From: Mycogone perniciosa
Lineage: Eukaryota; Ascomycota; Sordariomycetes; Hypocreales; Hypocreaceae
Assembly (NCBI GenBank): GCA_025331125.1
Contig: JAOALB010000172.1
Span: forward strand, 1-64,000
Reading direction: 5' to 3'
Length of the DNA stretch: 64,000 nt
In this document: piece by piece, positions 42,738 through 54,715 of the stretch
Layout: each line of letters begins with the position of its first letter
How positions within the stretch are numbered: position 1 is the stretch's first letter
Made by a program: the position numbers and the translations under genes
Notes under the pieces: generated by a model
The model's database searches: none
The model's input: only the letters and a program-made list of their open reading frames with translations
What the model was told of the DNA's origin: nothing

Positions 42738-45700
42738 ACTTTACTGGTTGTTGGCTATGATGACGAATATCTAGGACTATTAAACCAACTTCCAGTCAAG
42801 TTCTACAGAGGGCATCTCCTATTTGTTGCGGTTTGCCGACGTCATTTCTTATCCCCTATTGAATGAAAAAGGCTATGCCCCCCATCAGAAAAATTCTCCT
42901 CCAATCTTTTATCATGATGCCGGCAAAGCGTAATTTCCCATGCCTTAATATAGGTACTGTGGCAAATCAGCTCCCCGGACTAGATCCTTCGCAACCGGCC
43001 AGCATTTTCCTACCCAAAACCGTCGGAATCATGAGTCCGCTTTGCCCCATATGTAATAGTTATCGGGCTGGCTGCATAACTATGCTTAAAAATAAAGAAA
43101 AAAAGACACAGTTGGGGGTACTCAGCCGCTAAAGGCCATTCAGGGCATAATCTGTCAACCCTTTGACCGTTTGATACTAGTAGTGGATCTCAGCCGCATG
43201 GCAATCCTTCAATATCTTCCACCAGTCGCCGCCTTTAAATAGTCATATCTAATCTTGGCAATCCAACCTCACATGGGCTATTGTGGGGGCTTCATCGCAA
43301 GGGTGGTTGCATGACCAGTCTCACCACGAATCGAGGAAATGTCAGCGTTGTGTTATTTTCGTCTGATTCACTGCTGGCTAACATCTTGTTAGGATTTTGG
43401 GTTAGGCTCGCTGGTTGCCAAGTGGACCACCTCCAGTTGGAGTAGAGGTCTGTCTCCTGCCCCTTACCTCTCTTCATCATCGCCAACCACCCAAGAGTTT
43501 AGGAAATGTAAGGTATGTCTGCTATGCAGTAGCCGTAGCGGAGCCGTCGCTGCGTGCGACCTTTGCCAATTTCTGAATGGCATTGTCTACGTCCTGTGCC
43601 CCTTGAATTCGCCCAGGTTGCTGACGAACTGCAGTTAATATTGCAATTTTTCTCGAAGATGCTTCGAACTGTTTCCCGTTATCGTCTCGCCGGCATTACT
43701 GACCACTGGGCTGAGCTTGTGTGAGCTAACTTTGTCACCCACCCCTTGTTCCCAGTGATAGAAAACGCTGCGAAACCTATTGTCAAACCGTTATACCAGG
43801 CCAGCAAAAGTGAAGTGCACACCTCTGCAATTTTAGCTGGTAGTGCAGGTTATATTGCATTTGACACCCATAACTGCACAAAAAATTTGGTAAGTTTCTT
43901 CTACTGCCGTAGTAACATATTTTTATTCCAATGGACTGTCAACACCGGCCATTTACACATAGCCTTGACTGCAAATTCTCGACGCCTACATTTGGAATAT
44001 TTAGCGAGTTGATGGTGCGTTATTGGTTCTCTCTTGAGCCCTTGAACATGCTAGGAAAGGTTGTACGACGCCTCTATCATTATACTGGCAAACGATCTTT
44101 TGAAGTTGAACTTGGTCATATAAGACTACAATCACTTCTAGGTGGCGTGGCTACCTAGAGGCAACCTGTGTCACTTTCCCCGTGTTAAGGAAGAGCCGGT
44201 ATACTTCACGCAACGACCGATCACAGGTACAGCCCTTGAGTATTGAGTGAACTATCCTTAGCGCTAAAGACATGGGTATGAGGTGCCACACATTATTTCC
44301 TATCATTCCCTCTTTAATTTGCTTTCTTCTTATTTTCCAATCACTACTTTATTTTTCAGCTCTCAATCGTTGTCTTTAAATGCTTTTCCTCGCTTTCATT
44401 TCCGAATTCTCTGTTTTGTCCTCCTCACGATCTGCTGCCATTTCATCCACTCCTTAGGTAGAATAGTACCCCGCAATTATCAATTGTTTCCACTCCCGTT
44501 ATGCATTCTCATGATTTCACATCAAGACGAGCACTTGTGATGGGGGCCAGGAAGCGAGTCAATCGACTTGGCATTTTATGCTACCAAAGATAAATTTTGT
44601 TAACTAAGGTCTTATTAATATTTAGAATGCTTTCGGATCCTGACCGAGCGTCTCTAGACATTCATGGTAGTTGCCATTGTTCCAACCGTTCCCTGTTTTT
44701 CTCGGGCGATTTATCAGCAAACGCGGAGCCGAAGGCTGTCCAAGGATGCGCCAATACTGCTTCTTGTAGTAGTACTATTAGATCCCCGAAATTCAGAAGA
44801 AGACTTGCCGAGAATATGGGAAACACCGTTGTGGTGGCGGAGCATGTGAATGCATCCCACGACTTATTGCTATGTGTCACAGACACGGCGTGGACCATCC
44901 AGAACCGGCTCTGCCCAAACACCGATGTTTACGGCCAGGCATACAAGGCACAGCTTGTGACTGACCAACTGTGGCGAGCCTGAAGCCTTATTCTCCGAGG
45001 ATCACTGCTATCGCCATCATTACGGAGTATTCACATGGTTGTTGACTCAGCATTGTATAAGCAGCGGCGGAAATTATACATGGGTTTCTCTGGCACCTTG
45101 AAGTTGATACGCTGGTTTTGGCTCGGCATCTGAATGATTAATAATCTCAGCTAACGACCACATCTGATGCACACCAGGCAGTTTGAGGCTCTATCGACTT
45201 TCATTAAGATCTGCATTATTACCATCATTATAATAGACAAGCAGATTATGAATCTAGACGCAGTTTTCCCGTTCAGAATGTCTATTAAATGGAGTATTTC
45301 TATTTAAATGAGTGATTGTGTGGAGGGTGTCGGCTGCCGCAACATGCTTAACGATGTTGTTTATGGTTAGGCACCGGTGTGGGAAACTCGTGAAATTGGT
45401 TCTGTCGGTTCCCTCGATGGCTTCAATTGGGACAGGGAGTACTCCGTACGGTAATAGTTGCTACGCTCCATGACTGGATCTGACCCAAGCGGATAGATGA
45501 CGAGATAATGTACATACCTTATTTATAGTACATACTCGTGATTCGGCACATGATTCATCCAGGAAGCTGCATAGCGACATAGGGAAATTCGGTACTCCGT
45601 ACAGGGTTAACCGATAGAACCAATTTCGTGGGTTGCTACGCTATTGTCAGGATACCATGCCTGTTTGACCGGTCTACCAATTAATGTCTAAGATCTATTA

Positions 45701-45771
45701 CCTAGCATACTTCGTATATGCTCATGTATATATATACATATCTAGACATTATATCTCATTCATCAAAATGA
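42738..45771. other. Gene-poor 3-kb region
   Basis: Short frames at 43746-44012 and 44597-44983 (plus) have weak coding character and no domain. TACGGAGTA/TACTCCGTA motifs lie at about 45021, 45439 and 45593. No gene is claimed. Confidence 0.3.
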
Positions 45772-47247
45772 TCAAATCAAGTGCAACAACGTGTGGAAGC
45801 AAGTAAAAGCCGCCAAGACCAAACCTCCAACCAGAGGCTCGACACTCCGAACACTTCCCGACTTGCGGTCCGAGGGATTGGCGTTATTGTCCGCCAAGGA
45901 GGTTGGACTTGAGGATGATGGCGAGTCCGTTTCCTTGAGTATCTGGCCCGTTGACGAAGGGGTGCTGGCAGTGGTCTTGGATGGACGTGGAGGTGCATTC
46001 GGGTCAGGCCCAGGCCCCTTTCCGAATTGGCCAATAATGCACTGCTTCATGAGTTTGTTGTCCTCATAGCTCCCGGGTTTTCCTAGAGGAGTAAGCGTCA
46101 GGAGATAGGTTCCGTCAAAGCTGCCGGCTCCCCAACCAACAAAACCAGCGTAGACGTCCGTGTTGTCGTTGGTGGCTTTGTTTTGAGCGCAGAATTTCTC
46201 CATGCACTGCGAGTGTTTCGTTAGTCTCAGGTCGTCTGCAGACATCACAGCGTGGTGAGCGACTCACCGAAGGATCCATCGATGCGCCGGTCTCGGAGAT
46301 GATTGCTTGGCGCTTATTTTTCCTCAGCCAAGAAGCCAGATTGTTGAAGGCCTCAACATTATCGGTCGTGCACTCGACATGCGTTCCGGAGTTGTTGATA
46401 TCCAAATATTTGTGGATGTCCAGGTAGAGGCCAGTAGTGCTGCCATCAGGATTCGTGATAGCGGAGAGAGCATCCGCACTCCCCGTCGACACAAATGTCT
46501 CAGCGCTCTGGAAGTTGGTGCCCGGTAGGAGGATTAGGTGTTTCGTGGCGCCGGCTTTTCGAATTGCCGTTACGACTTTCTGCAATGTATTGCTCCATAA
46601 AACGATATCGACGGCATGCGGTTCGTTCATGAGACCAAAGACCACTTTATCGTCCTCAGCGTAATAGGTAGCAATCTGGGTCCACAGATCAACAAACACC
46701 TCGTCCGGAGGCCCTCCCTGCCCGATGATGCCGCCGTTGTACCGCGCAAAGTTGTGGACGTCAATGATGCAATAGGCACCTGTGTCAAGACAGGTTTGCA
46801 TGAGGTCGTCGAACATGGGAAATTTGTCGTCATCCAGCTTGCCACCGAGCTTGTTGTTGAGAAGAAATTGCCAGGTGGCAGACAGACGGAACATGTTCAC
46901 GCCATCGGTTTTCACAAAGTGCTTCATTTGTCCCTCGCCATCGCCTCCACCATACTTGGTCAGCGGGACAGATGATGTGTTTGTTGGACAACTCCCCTGC
47001 CGCAAAGGTTAGAGCTGAATTTGTGCATTTATGGATGGGGGATGACGAACATCGATGTCACAGCCGAAGTCGATGCCTGGCATGGCAACGCCCTGTGGCA
47101 ATAGTTAGCGGGCTGTCTGTTGTCTCAAGCAAGTGCGCTGATATCTACGGAGTATCAGAGGTGTCATTGACATACCAGATACTTCAGCTTACCCCAGGCA
47201 TTGGAGACAAGGGCCAGGAATGTGACAAACCGGGCGGCCGTGCGCAT
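45772..47247 (-). CDS. GH5 endo-beta-1,4-glucanase, GPI-anchor-like
   Basis: Complement(join(45772..46206, 46268..46996, 47051..47092, 47176..47247)) gives 425 residues with all phases consistent. Exon 1 encodes a signal peptide (MRTAARFVTFLALVSNAWG). The catalytic domain has the GH5 layout: FRLSATWQFL, DVHNFARYNG, acid/base Glu in LMNEPH (about E163) and nucleophile Glu in IISETGAS (about E273), then GFVGWGAGSF. It most resembles the GH5_5 type of fungal endoglucanases that cut internal beta-1,4 bonds of cellulose. The C-terminus is Ser/Thr/Pro-rich and ends in a hydrophobic tail (GGLVLAAFTCFHTLL), suggesting GPI anchoring. There is no cellulose-binding module. The intron 2 donor is the unusual GTTCGT. 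Confidence 0.85.
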
Positions 47248-48620
47248 TGTTAAGAAGGCTGGCGCTGTCAAACGCCCACCCAAAAGAAATATTAGGCTGA
47301 GCAAGGTAGCACAGGAATGCAATGATGCAGACAGATGACAGATGACAGATGACAGGTGACAGGTGACAGAGAGACAGCTAAAATTAAGACCCTTTTCACG
47401 AACAGGAAAGCGAGTGACAGAGGTGCGACCACCTAAAGAGCAGAAAGAGAAAAAAAACGATGAGATATTAACGAAAGACTATTATTGCTGATCCTGGATC
47501 ATGGTTTGGCGATCAGCAACATGTGGGACGGGCTGTGATATGTACAAAATCAGGGGCCCATCGACACGCGGACAAAGAGGGATGTTCTGCAGCCGGAGTC
47601 TCGGATATTTGAGAGGCAATTTTAGCGATTCCTTTAATTGAATTCGCGAGGACGCGAACTCGTGTTACTTTCCTAGTCAGGTTAACGTGGTAACCAGCTC
47701 GTATTTATAAATAGTACTCCGTAATATTGACAGTTAGCTCAAGGGGCTTTCAGGCGTCCATCATATGTTCCAGGGAGAGAAAACGCGTGTACGGAGTACG
47801 AGTAGATGTACTCGTACAAGCAGGCTGACTTCTCTGGGGGCTATGCGGGAGATTATTGGAGATCACTTTGCAGCGAATGAATCGCACTCTCAGAAGCCAT
47901 CAAGGATCCGATTATCGTGGCGGGTCCGGGCCGTCCGATCCTCCTAGGATGCGGGTTATGGCGGGTCAAAAACGAGCCACCGATAGATGAATAAGGCCGA
48001 ATTTGGAGAAATGCGTCTGAAAAAGCAACGTTCTATTCGTACAAATGCATGTCACGGCTCAGGCTTTACCAGAAAAATACGAGAAGTGGGAGTGATGACG
48101 GTAAACCGGTCCTTTTGGACACATTGGGACACATTGAGCAAGGTTTCATGCAGGAGGCTGGTTGTCTGCAGCCTGGAGTGTGAAGTATGCGGGGAAAATA
48201 TTGACCCGAAGTCAATATCCACGAGCGAAGAATAATATAGACTGATTGAAGTTGGATATAAACCGTGGTGCTGTGATGTGGGATTTGGTAGTAGTTCAAT
48301 GTCTTCCATTTTTACATCCCAAGACACCAAATTTAGACGCCACGCAATCTCTTTGAACGAACCGCACGCAAAATACGTAAATATTGGGGATTACCCGCAG
48401 ATTATTGTTGTCGGATACTTCCAAGTCCCTGGCATCTCATGTCAAAGCAAAGGCGTTGCCAACCACACCACATCTCTAATTGCCTTATCTACCTCCGCCC
48501 CCCGAATGCCCCGGCAAGGCCCCGAGCAAGCTGCCTTCTACGCCAATGCCTGAATCAAATTACTCATGTCAATGGTGATCTGGATCTCGCGTTGTGTCTG
48601 TGGCGTCTGCTCAAGCAGCC
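47248..48620. other. Intergenic region
   Basis: Includes the 7-bp microsatellite listed separately and a TACGGAGTACGAG motif at about 47790. No gene supported. Confidence 0.35.
47331..47375 (+). repeat. 7-bp microsatellite (ACAGATG/ACAGGTG)
   Basis: About five uninterrupted 7-bp units followed by a degenerate ACAGAGAGACAG, in the upstream region of the endoglucanase gene. Confidence 0.9.
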
Positions 48621-49124
48621 CTACTGACCTCCCCCAGACGGAACTTCCTGTGCTTCTTCGCGCCGCTGTCTGAATATTGTGAAATTGGGTTCTGAGGTGA
48701 AGGATTGGAGCACTTGGGTTACCCATTTGTCACGACTCTCGCCGCTGAGATGGTGCGTTTCCAACGCCGAAAGGGCACTGAACGGAGATGGTTGTATTCC
48801 TACACGGCCTTTGCAACCACCAGGGACTATGTCCAAGTCGCGTAGGAGGGGAGCCAGACCCAGGGCCGTCGAATTTGACAGAGTCAACGTCTCGTTCGGT
48901 GAACTACCTCGTATAAAACTCCCCCGCTCCTCAAGATACTCTTCCGCATAAATAGTCTCAAGCCACACCCCCTGCAGGTCCGAAATTGTCGTCTGAAGCA
49001 CCGTACGCGTCCGCCCAAACCGCAGACGTGGTAGATGTGGCGGCGACGATCGCGGCACCCCACTACCTGTACTTCCCTCGATCATGGGAAACATCCCCAG
49101 CAGCAACGTTAATGTATTGGGCAT
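48621..49124 (-). CDS. Doubtful hypothetical protein
   Basis: A 167-codon frame with mild coding character (LQGVWLETIYAEEYLEERGSF, LRDLDIVPGG). A splice near its 3' end could add SVGLLEQTPQTQREIQI. No domain recognised. It may be a decayed gene fragment. Confidence 0.25.
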   Translation of the reverse strand: MPNTLTLLLGMFPMIEGSTGSGVPRSSPPHLPRLRFGRTRTVLQTTISDLQGVWLETIYAEEYLEERGSFIRGSSPNETLTLSNSTALGLAPLLRDLDIVPGGCKGRVGIQPSPFSALSALETHHLSGESRDKWVTQVLQSFTSEPNFTIFRQRREEAQEVPSGGGQ

Positions 49125-49570
49125 CTGCCAGAGTTTCCCCCCTCAAACCAAGTTATCCGACAACAGCCCACATGTTCAATTAGTAGGAAGTATGTCATGT
49201 ACTTGGAACGACGTCACGGTTGATTGACCTATACATATACATAGGTACAGCTGCAAGTCGTGTTATCACATATGGCTCTGCCTGAAGCTAAAAAGTTATA
49301 GAACCACAAAATTGCCTTCTTGCTAAATGAAAAACATTCTGATAACGTCCTTTACTATGGAACTGACAAGCGCCCTTCCCCCCTTCCCACCTTCGTCTTC
49401 CCTACCGCCTCTCCACTTTCAGAACACCTTACAATACTAAGGCCAGCCAAGCCTCCCAGAGAATGACCTGACAAATTGTTTCGGCGACGACGACTGTTGG
49501 GCTTTGACAGAATCATCGTTAGTCTCTTCCTGAGGCGAGGCCGTCGCCTTGAATTTCTCCAAAGCCCACT
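49125..49570. other. Intergenic region
   Basis: Nothing supported. Confidence 0.3.
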
Positions 49571-52231
49571 CTAGGTCTGCTTCTGTTGCGTAGTCGGACG
49601 AGGACTTTCCATCATTGTCCTTGATGCTCGGGGATGCCCCGCGTTGAGTAGGACATCGAGAGTTTCTTTCAGAACCGTGAGATCCTCGGGCTTTGATAGC
49701 CTACCTGCTTGCCTGACGTAAAGAATCAGGGGTGTCCTACCGTCTTTATCCTGGGCATTGATTTCCGACACCAGTCCAGACTCCATGAGGAGTTTTGTGT
49801 GAGTTGTGAAACCCAGACCATCGGCAGCTGAATGTAGAGGAGTACGTCTCATGGAATCCTTGCTGTCAATTCTCGGAGTATACTTGTGCCATTCCAGGAG
49901 CTGTTTCACCGTTGCCTCTGTCCCCTTTGCCCTCACTGACATGTGCAGCGCAGTCTCACCTGTGACAGCTCCACGAACAGTATCGAAGGCCTTGTTCAAC
50001 AATGACACCGGCTGCAGACTAAGAGCCACATTTGGATCCGCCTTGGAACCCTGCTTGGGTTGGCCAGAAACAGCGCCTTCACTATCTCGATCGAGCGGCT
50101 TTCGACAGCGTAGTGAAGAGGGGTGTTTCCTCCAAGCGTAGTGTAAGAGCCTCGATTTGCTCCCTTCCGTAGTAGTTCTTGAACCATCTGCACCCCGTCA
50201 TCGCTGGACTTTGAAGCCGCAAGATGCAAGGCGGTGCGACCTGGCTGGATGAATCCCATCGTTGTCGCGTCTACTGAAGCACCACTACGGAGAAGCTATT
50301 TGACCACCTCCACAGATTCCGAATCCAAGGCTATGTGCAATGCTCGCCATCCTTTCATATCCAGCATGTCGAGAATCTTTTGCTTGATTAAGTCAAAAGA
50401 TGATATCCCTCCAATCAGCGTTCCGAAGCCTGGAACGGAACCCGCCATCCCCAAGGCGTCTTTGAGATTGTCTGCTGAGATGGAACGTTCGGCCGGAGAG
50501 ATGAGATTCATTTGAGCAGAAATGAACAAAAGGCTGATGCTGCTTGACGCACCCGTATCTAATCATTTTCGGAGAATTGTGTCAGCCATTGACAAATATA
50601 TCTAGGAGAGACGTATCATCAATGCACTTACATTTGCCATCTGTCCATCGCATCAGCAAGTTGTACCCCCATACCCAATTCTGCAATGCCATAGTGTTGG
50701 CACCGAAGAATTGATCCAATCCACGCAGATTTGCGTGCGCGCTGGTCGTTCCGCTCCCCCAAAGATGGAGGCCCAAATACTCGATCGAATACTCGAGAAA
50801 AGTGTAGTCCCTGAGGTATTCTTCAACCACCTTGTTTCTCCTCTCGCTCTCGATCATGCCGCTCTTATCGACGGGAGGCGAGGGGGGCTCAAGCTTTTGA
50901 ATCTCGTCGATGCTCAAGTATGCCAGGCAAGCCTCGGCGATTTGTCTATGCGTCCCTGGCTCCGTGGCTTCGCCAACCTCTGTTCTTCGATGCCGTTTCT
51001 CTGCATCACTAAAAAGGTGATCCATAAAGTCCTTGACAAATGGGTGAGCAAAATGAATTGTGTCATCGTTGCGAAGTGAGAGAAGGCTCTTCAAGCTCTG
51101 GATAGAATTCTGTACAGCACGTGGATTTAGAGCCCGTCGTTCAATCTCTTTGGTAGTTTCCGCGCCATTCGTTCCATTCCGTAGTTCCCATATTACTACA
51201 AACTCGCAGACCTTTAATGGGCGTTCGGCAATAGAGACCCATCTCAACAGTGCCTGCATACTTTCGTGGGTGTTCTCGAAAACCTTTCCATAGATGTCTT
51301 GAACGTCGTATGGGATGTTCTGCAGTTTCTTCTTGATGGTTTGTATGTCCAAAACCATGCCTTCTGCGTCTAAGGATTCCAAAGCCAAGCAGAGCCATAA
51401 AAACATCCCATCGGCTCGCTGCTTCAGTATCTCAATGATTTAATCGCGCTCCTGTTCGGTCATGGCAGGGTACAATTCCCTGATCCGTTCCATCCGAGTC
51501 ATGGCCACCCTGCCGGTGTCCTCTCTATTTCTTTTATGCAGGTCGATGGCGTACACGGTCCCCATTATCTTGTCGAAACCATGAGGGCGTGTTGAAATAA
51601 TCCAGCGTGGGAGGTGCATCACTACAGTGTCCAGAAACCAGTTTGATGAGTTCGCGCAGATCCTCAGCATCCTTTCTGCGATGATACTTGCCATCAACAA
51701 CAAGATATGTCCCCGCGACTCTGCCATCAGCTGCAAGTTTCCCTAACATATTTGCTGGGGTGTCCGGGGACCCGAATGCATCGTTATTCAGAATCTTGCC
51801 AAAATTCAGGTGCCATCAGGACGATTTTAAAAAGCTCTCAGTTTTACCTGAGGATCTCATACAAGAGGGTCCTCAAGATCCAGATAGGGTTCTGACGGTC
51901 TGGATTTCTATCGCAGAAACATCCAGCGACGATGGCCTTCTTCAGGATCTCCGTTTCAGATGTTTCCTTGGATGAAGGGATCCATTTCTGCCTCTCTTTG
52001 AGGATAAAAGATGCCATCACGCTTTTACCGCAACCAGGGCTAGCCAGGTGTGCGATGGGAATCGTCAATTCAACAATTTTGGCGGTGGCACCCAGAAAAA
52101 CGTTGAAGGCTCTATTTTCAAGGCACAGGGAAACCAGTCATTTAGTTCATTTCCTTTCAAGGGACAGCCGGTCATGGGAGAGACAAGCGCCGATGACTAG
52201 GGACAATGGCCATAATCAGCAGGATGGCTAA
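49571..52231 (-). pseudogene. NLR gene relic: NACHT ATPase plus ankyrin repeats
   Basis: Read on the minus strand from about 52070: a P-loop (SPGCGKSVMASF), then NACHT pieces split over two frames (LVVDGKYHRRKDAEDLRELIK; WIISTRPHGFDKIM), the post-NACHT helical region (KLQNIPYDVQDIYGKVFENT, LLRWVSIAERPLKVCEF, IHFAHPFVKDFMDHL) and ankyrin repeats (GRTALHLAAS, GNTPLHYAVESRSIEIVK, GETALHMSVRAKG, RRTPLHSAADGLG). The frame is broken by shifts near 51600-51740, at about 50030 and elsewhere, and by an in-frame TAG at about 50296 where VVK-stop-LLRSGA implies a former Gln codon. Intact fungal NLRs mediate non-self recognition and programmed cell death; this one cannot make a full protein. Confidence 0.75.
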
Positions 52232-54079
52232 TCAGATAGCTGATGTTTCCCTGGAAGCCAATGTACCGTACGATACGATGATTTCTTTCCCCTATGGTAC
52301 AAGGCCCTGGAGGCACCAAGAACAACAACACAGGCAATGGTAACTAATTCTCTGGTAGTAGTTTCAATGCACCTGTGAACTTTCATCAGAAGTTTGCCAA
52401 GAATCTCTGCTCACAGCTAAAGTTTAATAGGTATGGTGTCAACCTCAGTAAACGGATTATTCCACATCACGGCACATTCCATAACATGACACATTCCTTC
52501 ATTCCAACGCACATTCCTTGATTCCCAACTAGCTTGCAATAATAGCCGAATCCGTAAGTCAATGACGATATCATGACAGTCAGATTTCCTAGTTTTCCTA
52601 GATCCGGATGGTTATGATCAATTAGTTAGCAAGTTTTCATGTATTTAAGCAACAGCTTTTCCCACTTAACTTGGGATCAGCAAGAGTGTCGAATTCTATC
52701 ATTTTATGCATTCGTCAATGAGCCCTCATCCTGTTGATCTGTGATTGATATATGGTCACTCTGCTGCCGTAACGGTCGGTTGATAAGGAACTTTCCAGGC
52801 ACAATCCTGCACCCTGTCAGACATCAGCGTTAGTCTCAGTAAAGGCTAGAACATTAACGTGCCGGACCATAAAGGCTACACTTTATCATTACTACTAGGC
52901 GTTGGGAATAAGTATCCCGCTCTCGAAGAGCATATACTTTGTCAGGAGTACCTGATATACCCGTGATTCGCCCGATATATACCCAGAGCTAGGCCCGATT
53001 AGGAAGGCTAGAAAGAACGGTCAGAAAAGGCAGTCAAATTAGGAAAAAGGGGTTTATGGCTAGAATCGCAGCTAGGATGGCTTTTTTTCTTTCTTTCTCT
53101 TCATCCAGCCTTGGGTCGGCGATACACAGCGACAATGATTACCTGAGTGGCTGATAGCTCCGTGGTTCTTATATTAGTCCTAGGGGCTATCTTCTGTTTG
53201 TTTTTGTGTGTGTTTGGTGTGTTATTTCCTGCTCGACAAAATACTCGGTCATCTCAAGCCCAGGGGTCCATACAATAACACCAGCTTCTTGGCTACTTAG
53301 AAGATAGGCCACGCTGAGGCGATCGTAATGTATCGAGGCCAGAATATTTGGGAGCACTTTGACTATCAGCAACCACTAGGAAGAGCAGACCAACAAGAAA
53401 GAATACAAGGGCGTTTAAGTGACTGACGAAATTGTTAAATGGAAAATTTAAGTAGACGGACTACACAATTTAAGATGAGAATTACTATTTACACACACGT
53501 ATACTATCTATCTGTATTTGCACACAACTTTCAATTTTGCCCTACTCTTTTCTAGCCGATTCACCACATCCCATGCACTAAGCCCAACTTTGTAAATCGG
53601 GCAAAAACAAAACCAAATTCACGACGATAGCTGTAATATAATTGCGCGCGCCCTTGTCATTGTCATAAAGGTCGATTGCACACCAAAGTGGATACAATTG
53701 GATATTGTATGCAAATAGAGATATGCGTATATGTAAATAGTAATTCTCATCTATAAACTCGTAAAAAGCTTATTCAATAAGCTAGAAAATATTTGGATCC
53801 CAAACTAGATGGGGAAAGCTGTTACTTAAATACATGAAAACCAGCTATGTGACAGATATTTACATGTAAGCAGTCATATATATATCCAGGTTTTTGAGAG
53901 CTATACAGATCCGATCATGAACTGATGGATTCGACCATAGATTCATTCCCAAGATTGATAGTAACCCCACCCTAATACCGTAACAGCAGTTCCAGTCCTA
54001 TAATTGAACCAGTTGGGGCGGTTGGCTGATTTAGTTGATTGTAATAATCCCGGGAACCTGCTTTCTCCTTACCAACTTG
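52232..54079. other. Gene-poor, AT-rich region
   Basis: A short antisense-like frame at 53187-53372 is not supported. The 53450-53900 part is strongly AT-rich. No gene is claimed. Confidence 0.3.
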
Positions 54080-54715
54080 TCAAGGCGAGTCGGTACACTT
54101 ACTTCCACAGCCATAGTTCATAGAAGAAGTTGGTATTTGATGCTTAAAGTCTGTCGTCCAGACCGTCTCGTCAACGCCTACTTTCTTTCCACGAGTATGG
54201 CACCGCCTTCGTATGTATCCGAGCTGCGTAAGATACTGCTGTTGGGCCCAGATAACATGGCATTGACCGTCATTCCAGCTACAGGTTGTAGTATCCGACG
54301 CAGAGTTGCACTTCTGTAAATCGTATCCTGCAGTGATGCCAAATTTGAACATCTCAGTCTCAATGCCGAAGGTAACACTGATAGACCATGTCTGGCAGTT
54401 CTGGGTTCCTGTCATTTCGGCAACGTTGCATAGGTTGGTGCCAGTACAGTAGACCTTGTTTGACGCTGGATACCATGGGCCCCACTCCAAATCCTGCGAT
54501 ACTAAAAAGTAATCGGTCCAGCACTTTTTGCCATCATGATAGTGTTTGATACTGTCGGAACAGATTCTGCTGCCCTCGCCATCTGTATATCGCCTGGCAA
54601 TAGTACCGTTGACCTCAAGGGATTCAACCTCAACGGGGGTAACCTCCGTAGGGTAGGCACTTGCGATAGACAGCCAGGCCACACAAAGTGTAGAGAGGAC
54701 TTTAAGTATCGCCAT
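54080..54715 (-). CDS. Secreted cysteine-rich protein
   Basis: A 211-residue single-exon protein. The signal peptide is MAILKVLSTLCVAWLSIASA. The mature part starts with a short acidic propeptide-like stretch ending at ARR (a possible kexin site) and contains 11 Cys, including paired motifs KCNSASDTTTCSW, DGQCH and GCGSKC. Length and Cys pattern fit a disulphide-stabilised extracellular protein. I recognise the general type (fungal small secreted proteins) but not a named family, and assign no activity. Confidence 0.65.
   Translation of the reverse strand: MAILKVLSTLCVAWLSIASAYPTEVTPVEVESLEVNGTIARRYTDGEGSRICSDSIKHYHDGKKCWTDYFLVSQDLEWGPWYPASNKVYCTGTNLCNVAEMTGTQNCQTWSISVTFGIETEMFKFGITAGYDLQKCNSASDTTTCSWNDGQCHVIWAQQQYLTQLGYIRRRCHTRGKKVGVDETVWTTDFKHQIPTSSMNYGCGSKCTDSP

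Noticed and set aside
42371..42739. 122-codon minus-strand frame
   Set aside because: It covers the tRNA-Pro gene; the tRNA explains the sequence.
46307..46975. Antisense frames inside the endoglucanase gene
   Set aside because: Shadows of the GH5 exon; the sense strand has catalytic motifs and consistent splicing.
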